This document shows, in pieces, positions 16,527-25,657 of a stretch of DNA of 64,000 bases. The translations under genes and the position numbers were made by a program. Position 1 is the stretch's first letter. Every line of letters starts with the position of its first letter. The notes under the pieces are model-generated. The model saw only the letters and a list, made by a program, of their open reading frames with translations. It made no database searches and had not been told where the DNA came from. Source of the DNA: JABHIE01 sp964584805 (GTDB lineage Bacteria > Planctomycetota > UBA1135). Location: NCBI GenBank assembly GCA_964584805.1, contig CAZPAY010000002.1, positions 1 through 64,000 of the forward strand, given 5' to 3'.

Positions 16527-17690
16527 TTGAATTACCGCGTTGCATTCCCCGAGGGCTTAGATGTCTTCCGTATTATGACGGAAGACGGCGCGGAGCGCTG
16601 TTCGTCAGAAGGCCCGGGCGGCGCGATAGATTACCCCTTGCCGTCACAAGAAGAGTGTCTCGACATCTGGCGTGCCATGGCCACGACACGCATCATGGAT
16701 GACCGCATGATGAAATTGCAACGCCAAGGTCGCGTGGCATTCGTTGGTACTTCAACAGGGCAAGAGGCCGCGATTCATGGCTCCGGTGCGGTTGCGGAAA
16801 AAGACGACTGGGTTTTTTCTGCTCTACGAGAAGGCGGTGTCGCCGTCCAGCGTGGGATGCCCATCGGCGAATATATTTCCCATATGTTCGGCAACGCAAA
16901 TGACACAGCAAAGGGTCGGCAGATGCCCAATCATTTTCAGTGTAAAGATGTGAATTTCCCCTCCTGGGGTAGCGTGCTTGGCACGCAACTTCCACATGCG
17001 GTGGGGGCGGCATTGGCCATGAAGCAGCGAGGCGAGAGCAACATTTGCCTTGCTTACACCGGAGACGGGGCGACTTCATCAAGCGGTTTTCATTCTGCGG
17101 TCAACTTTGCAGCGGTCACCAAAGCCCCTGTCGTTTTTTGCATCATTGATAATGGCTGGGCGATTTCCGTCCCGAGTGCTGCTCAGACAAAGGCAAGGTC
17201 ATATGGCACGAAAGCCAAGGCCTATGGCCTGCCGGGCATCGATGTCGATGGCAATGACCCACTCGCCTGTTGGAGCGCAGTCAAGATGGCCGCCGATCGC
17301 GCCCGCCGTGGCGATGGCCCTAGTTTGATCGCCATGCGTACCTACCGCATGGGCGGGCATTCCAGTTCAGATGACCCAACCCGCTATCGGCAAGAAGAAG
17401 AGGTGGCGCACTGGGCCGACCGTGACCCCATAAGTCGTTTCGAGGAATACCTTTGCGCAGAATTTGGCGTTGAGTCAAGCACTTTCGCCACCTACCGCAC
17501 CGAGCGCGAAGAGGCCATCCTGAAAAGTGTGGAATCGGCTGAAAAAGTCGGGCCGCCCGCCCTCGAGACGCTCGTGACCGATGTTTTTGAAGATCCACCG
17601 CGGCATTTACGCAAACAGGTCATCCAGGCGCTCAAACTCGTCGCCGAAAAGGGCGAGGCGGATGCCGTGGCGGGCAAGTTTCCGCTTTAA
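16527..17690 (+). CDS. Second E1 alpha subunit (branched-chain 2-oxoacid dehydrogenase type)
   Basis: A 387-residue E1 alpha paralogue that follows E2. It keeps the ThDP motif (GDGATSSSGFHSA through IIDNGWA), GRQMPNH, and a phosphorylation-loop-like YRMGGHSSSDDP. One Asn of the pair ending the ThDP motif is replaced (IDNG). It is only moderately similar to the first alpha chain, so it is not a recent copy. The TTG at 16527 is chosen because it restores the N-terminal VAFPEGLDVFRIM segment found in branched-chain alpha chains; an ATG at 16575 is the alternative. The cluster thus has two alpha chains for one beta chain. Either they confer different substrate ranges or one has a different partner. 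Confidence 0.85.
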   Translation: MNYRVAFPEGLDVFRIMTEDGAERCSSEGPGGAIDYPLPSQEECLDIWRAMATTRIMDDRMMKLQRQGRVAFVGTSTGQEAAIHGSGAVAEKDDWVFSALREGGVAVQRGMPIGEYISHMFGNANDTAKGRQMPNHFQCKDVNFPSWGSVLGTQLPHAVGAALAMKQRGESNICLAYTGDGATSSSGFHSAVNFAAVTKAPVVFCIIDNGWAISVPSAAQTKARSYGTKAKAYGLPGIDVDGNDPLACWSAVKMAADRARRGDGPSLIAMRTYRMGGHSSSDDPTRYRQEEEVAHWADRDPISRFEEYLCAEFGVESSTFATYRTEREEAILKSVESAEKVGPPALETLVTDVFEDPPRHLRKQVIQALKLVAEKGEADAVAGKFPL

Positions 17691-17815
17691 GGCCCCATTT
17701 ATATGGGGGGCAGTATATATCCCTAGCCCGACGGGCTTCACAGCCCTAGAATACTCGAACTAAGTCAGGCCACCCCCCACTTCAAGGCCTGATTCGTCCA
17801 AAATCTGAACCCTCC

Positions 17816-18466
17816 ATGAGCGCGTTCCACTTCCCAAGGTGGTCGAACATTTTTCGGCCAATTCTGGGCATCACTTCCATCGCAGCACCTGTCTACTTGA
17901 CGGGTCTGTTTGCTTTTGGTGCCTCCCCTGAAAACCTCAATGTTGGCTACAAGCCGGTACAGCCTGTGCCGTTTAGCCACGCATTGCACGCGGGTGAGCT
18001 CGGCATGGATTGCCGCTATTGCCACAACACCGTGCAAGAGGCTAATCACGCCGCGCTTCCGCCCACGGCAACTTGCATGAATTGCCACGCGCAACTTCAT
18101 AAAGAAAGCGATGCGTTAGCGCCTGTGCGCGAATCGGCTGCGAGCGGCAAGCCCATCCAATGGGTGCGCGTGCACGATTTGCCTGACTATGTGCGTTTCG
18201 ATCATAGTGCTCACCTCCACGCTGGTATTTCCTGCGTGAGCTGTCACGGACGCGTCGACCAAATGGAGGTCGTCGAGCAGGTCGAGCCGCTCTCTATGGG
18301 TTGGTGCCTCGAGTGTCACCGCAACCCAGAGCCAAACATCCGACCCAAGAGTGAGATTTTCAATCTTGCCTGGGAAGCCGATGAGGCTCCACACATTTTG
18401 GGCGCCAAGTTGCGCAAAGAATACGATGTTAACCCTCAAGAGGATTGCTCAACATGCCACCGCTAA
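17816..18466 (+). CDS. actA: Alternative complex III subunit ActA, pentaheme cytochrome c
   Basis: Periplasmic multiheme subunit of alternative complex III (quinol:electron-acceptor oxidoreductase). The 216 residues begin with a membrane anchor (residues ~13-35). Five CxxCH motifs follow: CRYCH (66-70), CMNCH (87-91), CVSCH, CLECH and CSTCH at the very end. This matches the pentaheme ActA pattern. It is the first gene of an ActABC-DE-F/caa3 block. The ActB gene begins inside its 3' end, with the ATG at 18454. Confidence 0.93.
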   Translation: MSAFHFPRWSNIFRPILGITSIAAPVYLTGLFAFGASPENLNVGYKPVQPVPFSHALHAGELGMDCRYCHNTVQEANHAALPPTATCMNCHAQLHKESDALAPVRESAASGKPIQWVRVHDLPDYVRFDHSAHLHAGISCVSCHGRVDQMEVVEQVEPLSMGWCLECHRNPEPNIRPKSEIFNLAWEADEAPHILGAKLRKEYDVNPQEDCSTCHR

Positions 18467-21400
18467 ACCGTTCTGAAAACACGCAAAAGCACTGGCGTTC
18501 GCTCGCTGAGCTTGAAGCGACTCCTGAGTTCCTAGAAAAAGTGGGTGCTGAGTTTGAGGCAGGCGACGAGGAAAGTTGGACGACTTCCTCACGCCGTCGA
18601 TTCTTGCAACTCATGGGCGCATCCGTCGCGCTTGCTGGCGCAACCGGTTGTACTTGGAAAAAAGAAAACATCGCGCCACTCGCCGACCGCCCCGAAGATT
18701 GGGTTCCTGGCACATCAAAGAGTTACGCCTCTTCTTTTGAGCTTGGTGGTTACGGCACGGGCCTTAACATCACGAGCTACGACGGCCGTCCTGTCAAAGT
18801 TGAGGGCAATAAGCTTGACCCCAACTCAAATGGTGCGACCAGCACTTGGGCGCAGGCTGCGATGCTTGAGCTTTATGACCCCGACCGCTCGCGTGGTGTT
18901 GCCAAGTTTGATGGCGGCGCAGAGACCGAAAGCGATTGGGCCGCATTTGATGCATGGGCTTCCGCTAACTTAAAAGGCACAGGCGCTGCAATTTTGTCAG
19001 AGGCTTCGGCTTCTCCATCTTTCTTGCGCATGAAAGACGCTTGGCTCGCCGCAAACCCTGGCGCTAAGTGGTTTACTTACGAGCCAGTCAATCGCGACAA
19101 CGAGCGCGCGGGTTGTGAGTTGGCATTCGGCGAGGCCGTCCAACCTGATTACAACACGGCTGCGGCAAAAGTCATTCTGACGCTTGATGACGACCTCTTC
19201 CATATGCACCCAACGGCTTTGCGTAATTCGCGCGGTTTTGCCAAAGGGCGTCGTCCGGAAGATGGCCACGGAATGAATCGTTTGTGGTCGGTTGAGTCGA
19301 CTTTCTCACCAACAGGCGGTCAGGCTGACCATCGTCTGCCGATTCGCTCTTCGCAAGTTGACGCCTTCTTGGCCGCACTTGAGGCTGAGCTGGGCCTCGG
19401 TCAGGCTGCCGCGCCCAGGGGCGGTTTTCTCGCGGAAGAAAAAACACAGGCCTTCCTTAAGGCTCTCGCGAAGGATTTGCTCTCCCACAAGGGCGCGGCT
19501 CTGATTTCCGTTGGCCCGGATCAACCCGCAGGCGTGCATGCGCGAGCGCAGTTGCTTAATGTTGCGCTCGGCGCAATGGGCAAGACGGTTGAGTACCGCC
19601 CCGCTGCGTTGGTTTATTCTGGCGTCGGCGAGCTGGCTTCGCTGGCTAAGGCCGTGAAATCTGGTGCAGTAAAGAGCCTCATGATTCTTGGAGGCAACCC
19701 CGTTTACAACGCTCCGGGCGACGCTGATTTCGCGGGCTTGCTTGCTGAGCTAAAGGGCAACACGGCGCACCTCTCGCTTTATCGCGACGAGACTTCTCTT
19801 GCTTGCGGCTGGCACGCACCTCGCGCGCATTTTCTTGAGGCATGGGCCGACACCCGCGGTTGGGACGGCTCTTACACCGTTGCGCAACCTTCGATTTCAC
19901 CTCTTTGGGGTGGTCGCTCAATGATTGAGCAGCTTGCCGCAATGATGGGTGAGCCCACGATGGGCTTCACTTTGGTGCGCGAGACTTTCAAGGCAAGTGT
20001 TGGCAAATCCGACAAGGCTTGGCGCCAGGCAGTGCACGACGGCTATGTGGCTTCCAAGGCTAAACCCGTTGCCGTTTCGGCGGGGCAAATGATGCCACCT
20101 GAATTCAACGCCGCGACTCTTGAGGGTCAAGGTCTTGAGATTGCCTTCCGCGCTGACGCTTCCGTCTGGGACGGCCGCTTCGCCAACTCAGGTTGGTTGC
20201 AAGAGCTTCCCGACAGCATGACCAAGATGACTTGGGATAACGCTTTGCTTATGGCACCTGCCACCGCAACGGCGCAAAGCCTGACCACGGGCTCGATGGT
20301 AAAAGTCGATGTTAATGGCCAAAGCATTGAGGCCGCGGTTTATGTCTTGCCGGGTCACGCGCAAAAGGCCGCCACTCTCACTTTGGGTTACGGTCGCACG
20401 GCCGCTGGCCATGTGGGCGGTTTGGTTGACGCTGACATTCGCATGATTGGTTTCAACGCCAACGCCCTGCGCACAAGCAAAGGGATGGGCTGGGCTTCTG
20501 CATCGATTTCCGCAACGGGCGCAACTTACGAGTTGGCGCAGACGCAAGAGCATCACTTGATTGATCAAACAGGCATGGACGGCCGCGAGCAACGCATGCC
20601 CGCCATCGCCCGCGAAGGCTCATTGAGTGAGTTCAACGACCACCCCGATTTCGCGGCGCATCGCGTCCACCACCCGGCCAATGTTTCGCTTTTTGATAAG
20701 CGGCTTTACGACACCGGCCACAAGTGGGGGATGACCATCGACCTCGCAACTTGTAATGGTTGTAACGGTTGCACGATTGCTTGCCAGTCGGAAAATAACA
20801 TTCCTGTTGTGGGTAAAGAGCAAGTGATTGCGGGTCGTGAGATGAGCTGGATCCGCATGGACCGCTACTACTCAGGCGATGCCGATGACCCGCAGGCAAT
20901 CAACATGCCAGTGAGTTGCACGCAATGTGAGATGGCGCCTTGCGAAGAGGTTTGCCCCGCTGGCGCGACGACGCACAGCTCTGAAGGTCTTAACGACATG
21001 GCTTACAACCGTTGCATTGGTACGCGTTACTGCGCGAACAACTGCCCGGTTAAGGTGCGTCGCTTTAACTTCTTTGACTTTACTGAGCCACTCAGCAAGC
21101 CAGGGAATGAGACTTTGCATCTCATGCAAAACCCTGAGGTGACCGTCCGTAGCCGTGGTGTGATGGAAAAATGCACTTACTGTGTGCAGCGGATTCACAC
21201 GGGCAAGCACGACGCTCGCAATGAGGGTCGTGAGCTGCAAGATGGTGACATCGTGCCGGCTTGCGCGCAGGTATGCCCAACGGACGCGATTGTTTTTGGT
21301 GATCTCAATGATCCTGAAAGCGCTGTAACGAAGGCATACGCCAACCCTCGCAACTACGAGTTGTTGTCTGAATTGAATTTGCAAATGCGCACGCATTACT

Positions 21401-21495
21401 TGGCGCGCATTCGCAACCCGCATCCTGACTTAGCTGTCGAAGAAACGGCCGGTCATAACGCGCACGCTGCCACCGAGGAGGTGCACCATGGCTAA
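18454..21495 (+). CDS. actB: Alternative complex III subunit ActB, molybdopterin-like/iron-sulfur fusion
   Basis: Large electron-transfer subunit, about 1013 residues. Near the N-terminus is a Tat-type signal (SRRRFLQLMGAS). The long middle section resembles molybdopterin oxidoreductases, but in alternative complex III this domain carries no molybdenum cofactor. The C-terminal part, from about residue 760, is a ferredoxin-like domain with repeated cysteine clusters: CNGCNGCTIAC, CTQCEMAPCEEVCP, CIGTRYCANNCP, and CTYCVQRI with CAQVCP. These fit four Fe-S clusters. The ATG at 18454 is preferred to an in-frame TTG at 18445. It overlaps actA by 13 bp and ends 8 bp inside actC. Confidence 0.94.
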   Translation: MPPLNRSENTQKHWRSLAELEATPEFLEKVGAEFEAGDEESWTTSSRRRFLQLMGASVALAGATGCTWKKENIAPLADRPEDWVPGTSKSYASSFELGGYGTGLNITSYDGRPVKVEGNKLDPNSNGATSTWAQAAMLELYDPDRSRGVAKFDGGAETESDWAAFDAWASANLKGTGAAILSEASASPSFLRMKDAWLAANPGAKWFTYEPVNRDNERAGCELAFGEAVQPDYNTAAAKVILTLDDDLFHMHPTALRNSRGFAKGRRPEDGHGMNRLWSVESTFSPTGGQADHRLPIRSSQVDAFLAALEAELGLGQAAAPRGGFLAEEKTQAFLKALAKDLLSHKGAALISVGPDQPAGVHARAQLLNVALGAMGKTVEYRPAALVYSGVGELASLAKAVKSGAVKSLMILGGNPVYNAPGDADFAGLLAELKGNTAHLSLYRDETSLACGWHAPRAHFLEAWADTRGWDGSYTVAQPSISPLWGGRSMIEQLAAMMGEPTMGFTLVRETFKASVGKSDKAWRQAVHDGYVASKAKPVAVSAGQMMPPEFNAATLEGQGLEIAFRADASVWDGRFANSGWLQELPDSMTKMTWDNALLMAPATATAQSLTTGSMVKVDVNGQSIEAAVYVLPGHAQKAATLTLGYGRTAAGHVGGLVDADIRMIGFNANALRTSKGMGWASASISATGATYELAQTQEHHLIDQTGMDGREQRMPAIAREGSLSEFNDHPDFAAHRVHHPANVSLFDKRLYDTGHKWGMTIDLATCNGCNGCTIACQSENNIPVVGKEQVIAGREMSWIRMDRYYSGDADDPQAINMPVSCTQCEMAPCEEVCPAGATTHSSEGLNDMAYNRCIGTRYCANNCPVKVRRFNFFDFTEPLSKPGNETLHLMQNPEVTVRSRGVMEKCTYCVQRIHTGKHDARNEGRELQDGDIVPACAQVCPTDAIVFGDLNDPESAVTKAYANPRNYELLSELNLQMRTHYLARIRNPHPDLAVEETAGHNAHAATEEVHHG

Positions 21496-22891
21496 GGCCG
21501 ACATGACGCAACTTGACGTCGAAGCGATTTACCCGAAAAACCTCATTGAGGGTGATCCATCTTTCTCGCAAGTCACTGAACAGGTCGCCGGCATTACCGA
21601 GTGGCCAAAACCACCGCGTGCTTGGTACATCGCATTTGGTATTGCGCTGACTTTGCTTGGCATCCTTGGCGCATGCCTGACTTACCTCGTGATTGAGGGT
21701 GTTGGCGTCTGGGGTAACAACCAGCCTGTTGCTTGGGGTTGGCCAATTGTGAACTTCGTGTTCTGGGTTGGCATTGGTCACGCGGGCACGCTGATTTCCG
21801 CGGTGCTGTTTTTGTTCCGACAAGATTGGCGGACATCGATTAACCGCTTCGCTGAGGCCATGACGATTTTCGCGGTGGCATGTGCGGGTTTATTCCCTGC
21901 CGTCCATGTGGGCCGGATTTGGTTCGCTTATTGGTTGTTCCCGATTCCAAACCAAATGTCGATGTGGCCTAACTTCCGCTCGCCTTTGCTTTGGGACGTG
22001 TTTGCGGTTTCGACTTATGCGACGGTTTCATTGTTGTTCTGGTACATGGGCATGATCCCTGACCTTGCGACGATTCGCGACCGCGCCAACACTAAGATTC
22101 GCCGCATGGCTTACGGGATTTTCTCGTTGGGCTGGTCGGGCTCTAACCGCCACTGGCATCGTTATGAGCGCGCTTACTTGTTGCTCGCCGCTTTGGCCAC
22201 GCCGCTTGTGCTTTCGGTGCACTCGGTGGTGTCTTTTGACTTTGCGGTTGCGCAAACGCCTGGTTGGCACACGACGATTTTCCCGCCTTACTTTGTTGCG
22301 GGTGCGGTTTTCTCTGGTTTCGCGATGGTGGTGACTCTGATGGTGCCCGCGCGTCAGTTCTTCGGGCTTAAGCACATCGTCACGATGCGTCACCTCGAAA
22401 ACATGAACAAGGTCATTTTGACCACCGGCATGATTGTGGGTTACGCCTACATGACCGAGTTCTTTATGGCTTGGTATTCTGGCAATCAATACGAAGCATT
22501 CGCTTTCGTAAACCGCGCTTTTGGCCCTTACGCTTGGGCTTACTGGACGATGGTTTCCTGCAACGTGCTCTTCCCGCAGTTGTTCTGGTTCCGCAAGTTA
22601 CGCCGCAACCTTTGGGTGATGTACCCGATTGTATTGCTGGTTAACGTTGGCATGTGGTTTGAGCGTTTTGTGATTACGGTCACTTCGCTGAGCCGCGATT
22701 TCGTGCCTTCCAGTTGGCAGTACTTCAAGCCAACGCCGATTGACATGCTGACCTTCTTGGGCAGTTTTGGTTTGTTTGCGACATTGTTCCTGCTGTTCGT
22801 CCGCTTCTTGCCGATGATTGCAGTGGCTGAGGTCAAGACGGTTTTGCCGAGTGCGCACGCACATGGCCACAAAAAAGAGGAGGGCGAGTAA
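21488..22891 (+). CDS. actC: Alternative complex III subunit ActC, NrfD-like quinol-binding membrane protein
   Basis: Polytopic membrane protein of 467 residues with about ten hydrophobic segments, belonging to the NrfD/PsrC family. It binds quinol in the membrane and passes electrons to ActB. Typical stretches are WYIAFGIALTLLGILGACLTYL, FWVGIGHAGTLISAVLFLF and VGRIWFAYWLFPIPNQ. The start overlaps the actB stop by 8 bp and the stop directly abuts the ActDE start. Gene order and overlap leave little doubt about the role. Confidence 0.93.
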   Translation: MAKADMTQLDVEAIYPKNLIEGDPSFSQVTEQVAGITEWPKPPRAWYIAFGIALTLLGILGACLTYLVIEGVGVWGNNQPVAWGWPIVNFVFWVGIGHAGTLISAVLFLFRQDWRTSINRFAEAMTIFAVACAGLFPAVHVGRIWFAYWLFPIPNQMSMWPNFRSPLLWDVFAVSTYATVSLLFWYMGMIPDLATIRDRANTKIRRMAYGIFSLGWSGSNRHWHRYERAYLLLAALATPLVLSVHSVVSFDFAVAQTPGWHTTIFPPYFVAGAVFSGFAMVVTLMVPARQFFGLKHIVTMRHLENMNKVILTTGMIVGYAYMTEFFMAWYSGNQYEAFAFVNRAFGPYAWAYWTMVSCNVLFPQLFWFRKLRRNLWVMYPIVLLVNVGMWFERFVITVTSLSRDFVPSSWQYFKPTPIDMLTFLGSFGLFATLFLLFVRFLPMIAVAEVKTVLPSAHAHGHKKEEGE

Positions 22892-24076
22892 ATGACTCAT
22901 CAAACTGAACTTCACGGCATCCTCGCCGAATACGAAACGGTCGACGGCATCATGCACGCGGCTGAGCAGGTTCGCGATCGCGGATTCAAGCACTGGGACT
23001 GTCACACGCCGTTCCCGGTTCACGGTCTCGACGACGCGATGGACGTCAAGCCAACCATTTTGCCATGGATCGTTTTGGTGGGTGGCTTTACTGGTTTGAT
23101 TGCCGGTATGGTCATGCAGTGGTGGATGAACGCGGTTGATTATCCGTATGTCATCTCCGGCAAGCCTGATTGGTCGATTCCGGCTAACATCCCGGTTGCC
23201 TTTGAGACGACCGTATTGTTCTCGGCATTCGCGACTTTGTTTGGCATGTTTATCCTGAATAAATTGCCACAGTGGTACAACCCGCTGTTCCGCAAAGAGC
23301 GTTTTGCTCGCGCGACATCCGACCGCTTCTTTGTCGTGATTGAAGCACAAGACGCGCAGTTTGACACAACGAAAACAGCTGAGTTTTTGGCGGCTACTGG
23401 CGCAACAGCGGTTGAGTTGGTTGAGGTCCCTGATGAGCCGACATCACCTCCGTTTGGCTTTAAAGCTGTTGCGGCGATTATGACGGCTTTGGTTTTGCTA
23501 CCACCGGCCATGATTGCTGCGTCGCGTACTTCCACTACGGAAGAAACACGATTCCACCTCGTCCCTAACATGGACTTCCAACAAAAGTTTAAGGCGCAGA
23601 CTGCTCCGCTTGGTTTGGAAAATCACCCATTGTTTGCAAACGGCACGGCAACTCTCAAGCCAATCGAGGGCACGATTGCTCAAGGCGAGTTGGCTAAGGC
23701 TGACCCAACCAACGCGCTTTACTCTGGTTTGAAATACGGCAAGCCAGTTACGAAGTTCCCTAAAGGTGTCGTTATCGATGATGCAGCGCTCGAAAACGGG
23801 CGCGAGCAATACAACATTTATTGTGCCACTTGCCACGGTGATAGCGGCAAGGGCGATGGCATGGTCGCACGCCGCGCGGCGTCGATCGGCCAAACATGGA
23901 TGATCACTAATCTGCTTGACGAGCGTATCGCCAAGCAAAAGCCAGGTAAAGTTTTTGAGACCATTACCAAAGGCATTAACACGATGCCCGGGTACGCGGC
24001 GCAGGTTTCTGCGACCGATCGCTGGGACATCATCCTCTACCTCAAGGCTTTGCAAAAAGCTCAAGCCGCTAAATAG
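22892..24076 (+). CDS. Fused alternative complex III subunits ActD and ActE
   Basis: A 394-residue protein that combines two normally separate subunits. Residues ~1-188 are ActD-like (DUF3341): an N-terminal VDGIMHAAEQVRDRGFKHWD, then two hydrophobic segments. A further membrane segment near 191-216 leads into an ActE-like monoheme cytochrome c. Its heme site is CATCH at about residue 310, with the methionine ligand in the NTMPGYAAQ segment. No stop or start lies between the two parts, and codon use is uniform. Most described operons carry actD and actE separately, so the fusion would tie the cytochrome to the membrane anchor. The remaining complex genes are in the usual order on both sides. 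Confidence 0.88.
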   Translation: MTHQTELHGILAEYETVDGIMHAAEQVRDRGFKHWDCHTPFPVHGLDDAMDVKPTILPWIVLVGGFTGLIAGMVMQWWMNAVDYPYVISGKPDWSIPANIPVAFETTVLFSAFATLFGMFILNKLPQWYNPLFRKERFARATSDRFFVVIEAQDAQFDTTKTAEFLAATGATAVELVEVPDEPTSPPFGFKAVAAIMTALVLLPPAMIAASRTSTTEETRFHLVPNMDFQQKFKAQTAPLGLENHPLFANGTATLKPIEGTIAQGELAKADPTNALYSGLKYGKPVTKFPKGVVIDDAALENGREQYNIYCATCHGDSGKGDGMVARRAASIGQTWMITNLLDERIAKQKPGKVFETITKGINTMPGYAAQVSATDRWDIILYLKALQKAQAAK

Positions 24077-24092
24077 ATAGGGGGAATTAATC

Positions 24093-25394
24093 ATGGAAAA
24101 TCACACCATCAATCCTGCCACTTACACCCTCGGCGATAAAGGTGCGCAACTCAAGCGCAACATGACCTTCGTCGGCGTTTTGGCACTTGCGATTTCTGCC
24201 TATTTTGGTTTTGCGGAAGGCGACGACCTGCGTCGTTTCTTTCACACTTACCTTTTGGGTTACAGTTTTGTGTTGAGCATCGCGCTCGGCTCCATTTTCT
24301 TTGTGATGATCCAACACATCACGGGCTCGTTTTGGTCGGCCTCAGTACGCCGCGTTGCCGAAACGGTTATGGCTCAGTTCCCGCTTGTGTTGATCATGGG
24401 GCTGCCACTTCTTTACCCATTATTGAGCCACGCGGGGCAAGATGAGTTTGGCGGTTTGCTGTGGCCTTGGCTGCACCCACACGGTGACCACGCCGCTTTG
24501 ATTGAAGGCAAGCACGCATTCTTGAATGTTGGCTTTTTCATGATTCGCCAAGTGTTTTACTTTGCCGTCTGGATGGCAACCGCTCATTGGTTTAATAAAA
24601 AATCAGTTGAGCAAGACAATTCTGGCGACGATGTCAGCCCAACCTTTGCCATGCGTAAGGTCGCCGCACCGGCCATCATTCTGTTTGCGCTGACTTTGAC
24701 CGCCGCATCATTTGATTTGTTGATGTCGCTTGACCCGGCGTGGTTCTCGACCATCTTTGGCGTGTACTATTTCTCGGGTTGCGTGATTGCGATTTTCGCT
24801 TTCTTGGCAATCGTAATGAACTGGTTGCAAGACCACGATTTGATGGTCGGCGTGTTTAACAAAGAGCACTACCATGACCTCGGTAAGTTCTTGTTTGCCT
24901 TTGTTTTCTTTTGGGGCTACATCGCTTTTTCTCAGTTTATGCTTCTTTGGTATGCAGACATTCCTGAAGAAACTGGCTGGTACTTGCTGCGTCAAACAGA
25001 GCCATGGACAAATGTCTCTTGGGCTTTGCTGCTTATCACTTTTGTGATTCCATTTTTGGGTCTGCTTTCGCGGCACGTTAAGCGTAGCCGAAAGACACTC
25101 AAGTTTTGGGCTTGGTACATGTTGGCCGCTCACTGGCTCGACTTGTACTACATCATCATGCCTCAGTTCACCAAAGCACCTCATGGTGTCGAAACGATGA
25201 TTGACGGCAAGATGCAGACCATTCCTATCGCTGAGCCTGGCACTGCGTTGCCGATTGGCGCAATGGAAGTTCTGGTTCCTGTTGCATTGTTCTGCCTGTT
25301 TGTCGCGGGTGTTGCACGCACGGCCGCTAAGCGTCCATTGCTCTGCAAGAATGATCCTCTCCTGCCGAAATGTCTCGGCTTCCACAACATCTAA
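24093..25394 (+). CDS. actF: Alternative complex III subunit ActF
   Basis: A 433-residue polytopic membrane subunit with about ten hydrophobic segments, the second, weaker NrfD-like protein of the complex. It lies after actDE with 16 bp spacing and a GGGGG-rich ribosome site. Visible segments include LLGYSFVLSIALGSIFFVMIQH and FPLVLIMGLPLLYPLLS. In the known complexes ActF pairs with ActC in the membrane. The call rests on order, length and membrane profile. Confidence 0.9.
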   Translation: MENHTINPATYTLGDKGAQLKRNMTFVGVLALAISAYFGFAEGDDLRRFFHTYLLGYSFVLSIALGSIFFVMIQHITGSFWSASVRRVAETVMAQFPLVLIMGLPLLYPLLSHAGQDEFGGLLWPWLHPHGDHAALIEGKHAFLNVGFFMIRQVFYFAVWMATAHWFNKKSVEQDNSGDDVSPTFAMRKVAAPAIILFALTLTAASFDLLMSLDPAWFSTIFGVYYFSGCVIAIFAFLAIVMNWLQDHDLMVGVFNKEHYHDLGKFLFAFVFFWGYIAFSQFMLLWYADIPEETGWYLLRQTEPWTNVSWALLLITFVIPFLGLLSRHVKRSRKTLKFWAWYMLAAHWLDLYYIIMPQFTKAPHGVETMIDGKMQTIPIAEPGTALPIGAMEVLVPVALFCLFVAGVARTAAKRPLLCKNDPLLPKCLGFHNI

Positions 25395-25400
25395 AGAGTT

Positions 25401-25649
25401 ATGCCTGCTGCTCAAAAAGACGATGTCTCTGCTGCAAGCCTCGGCGTGATTGCCGTGGTAGGTAGCATCTTGACCCTGGTTTTGGTTTACATCACGATAG
25501 CCGTGATGAATGTCGAAATTCGCGAGAACACCGCCTCGAAATACCCAGATGTACACAAGCCGCTTGCGGCTATGCAAAAAGAACATGCCGCTGACCTTGC
25601 CGACATTGATGCCGCAATGGCTGAAGTCGTCGAGAAAAAGGGCAAGTAA
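25401..25649 (+). CDS. Small single-span membrane protein between ActF and SCO
   Basis: 82 residues. A hydrophobic span at about 13-35 (GVIAVVGSILTLVLVYITIAV) is followed by a charged, helical tail. It sits 6 bp after actF and 8 bp before the SCO gene, so it is cotranscribed. Small proteins at this position are common in these operons. It may be an accessory subunit of the complex or of the oxidase. No motif identifies it. Confidence 0.7.
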   Translation: MPAAQKDDVSAASLGVIAVVGSILTLVLVYITIAVMNVEIRENTASKYPDVHKPLAAMQKEHAADLADIDAAMAEVVEKKGK

Positions 25650-25657
25650 TTCTCATC

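Noticed and set aside
17693..17735. Two short hairpins between the second E1 alpha gene and actA (CCCCAT/ATGGGG and AGCCC/GGGCT) as terminators
   Set aside because: Stems are short and no T-run follows; possible but not strong enough to call.
24708..25586. A 292-residue open frame on the minus strand opposite actF
   Set aside because: Composition is unlike a protein and it overlaps a well-supported gene in the other direction.
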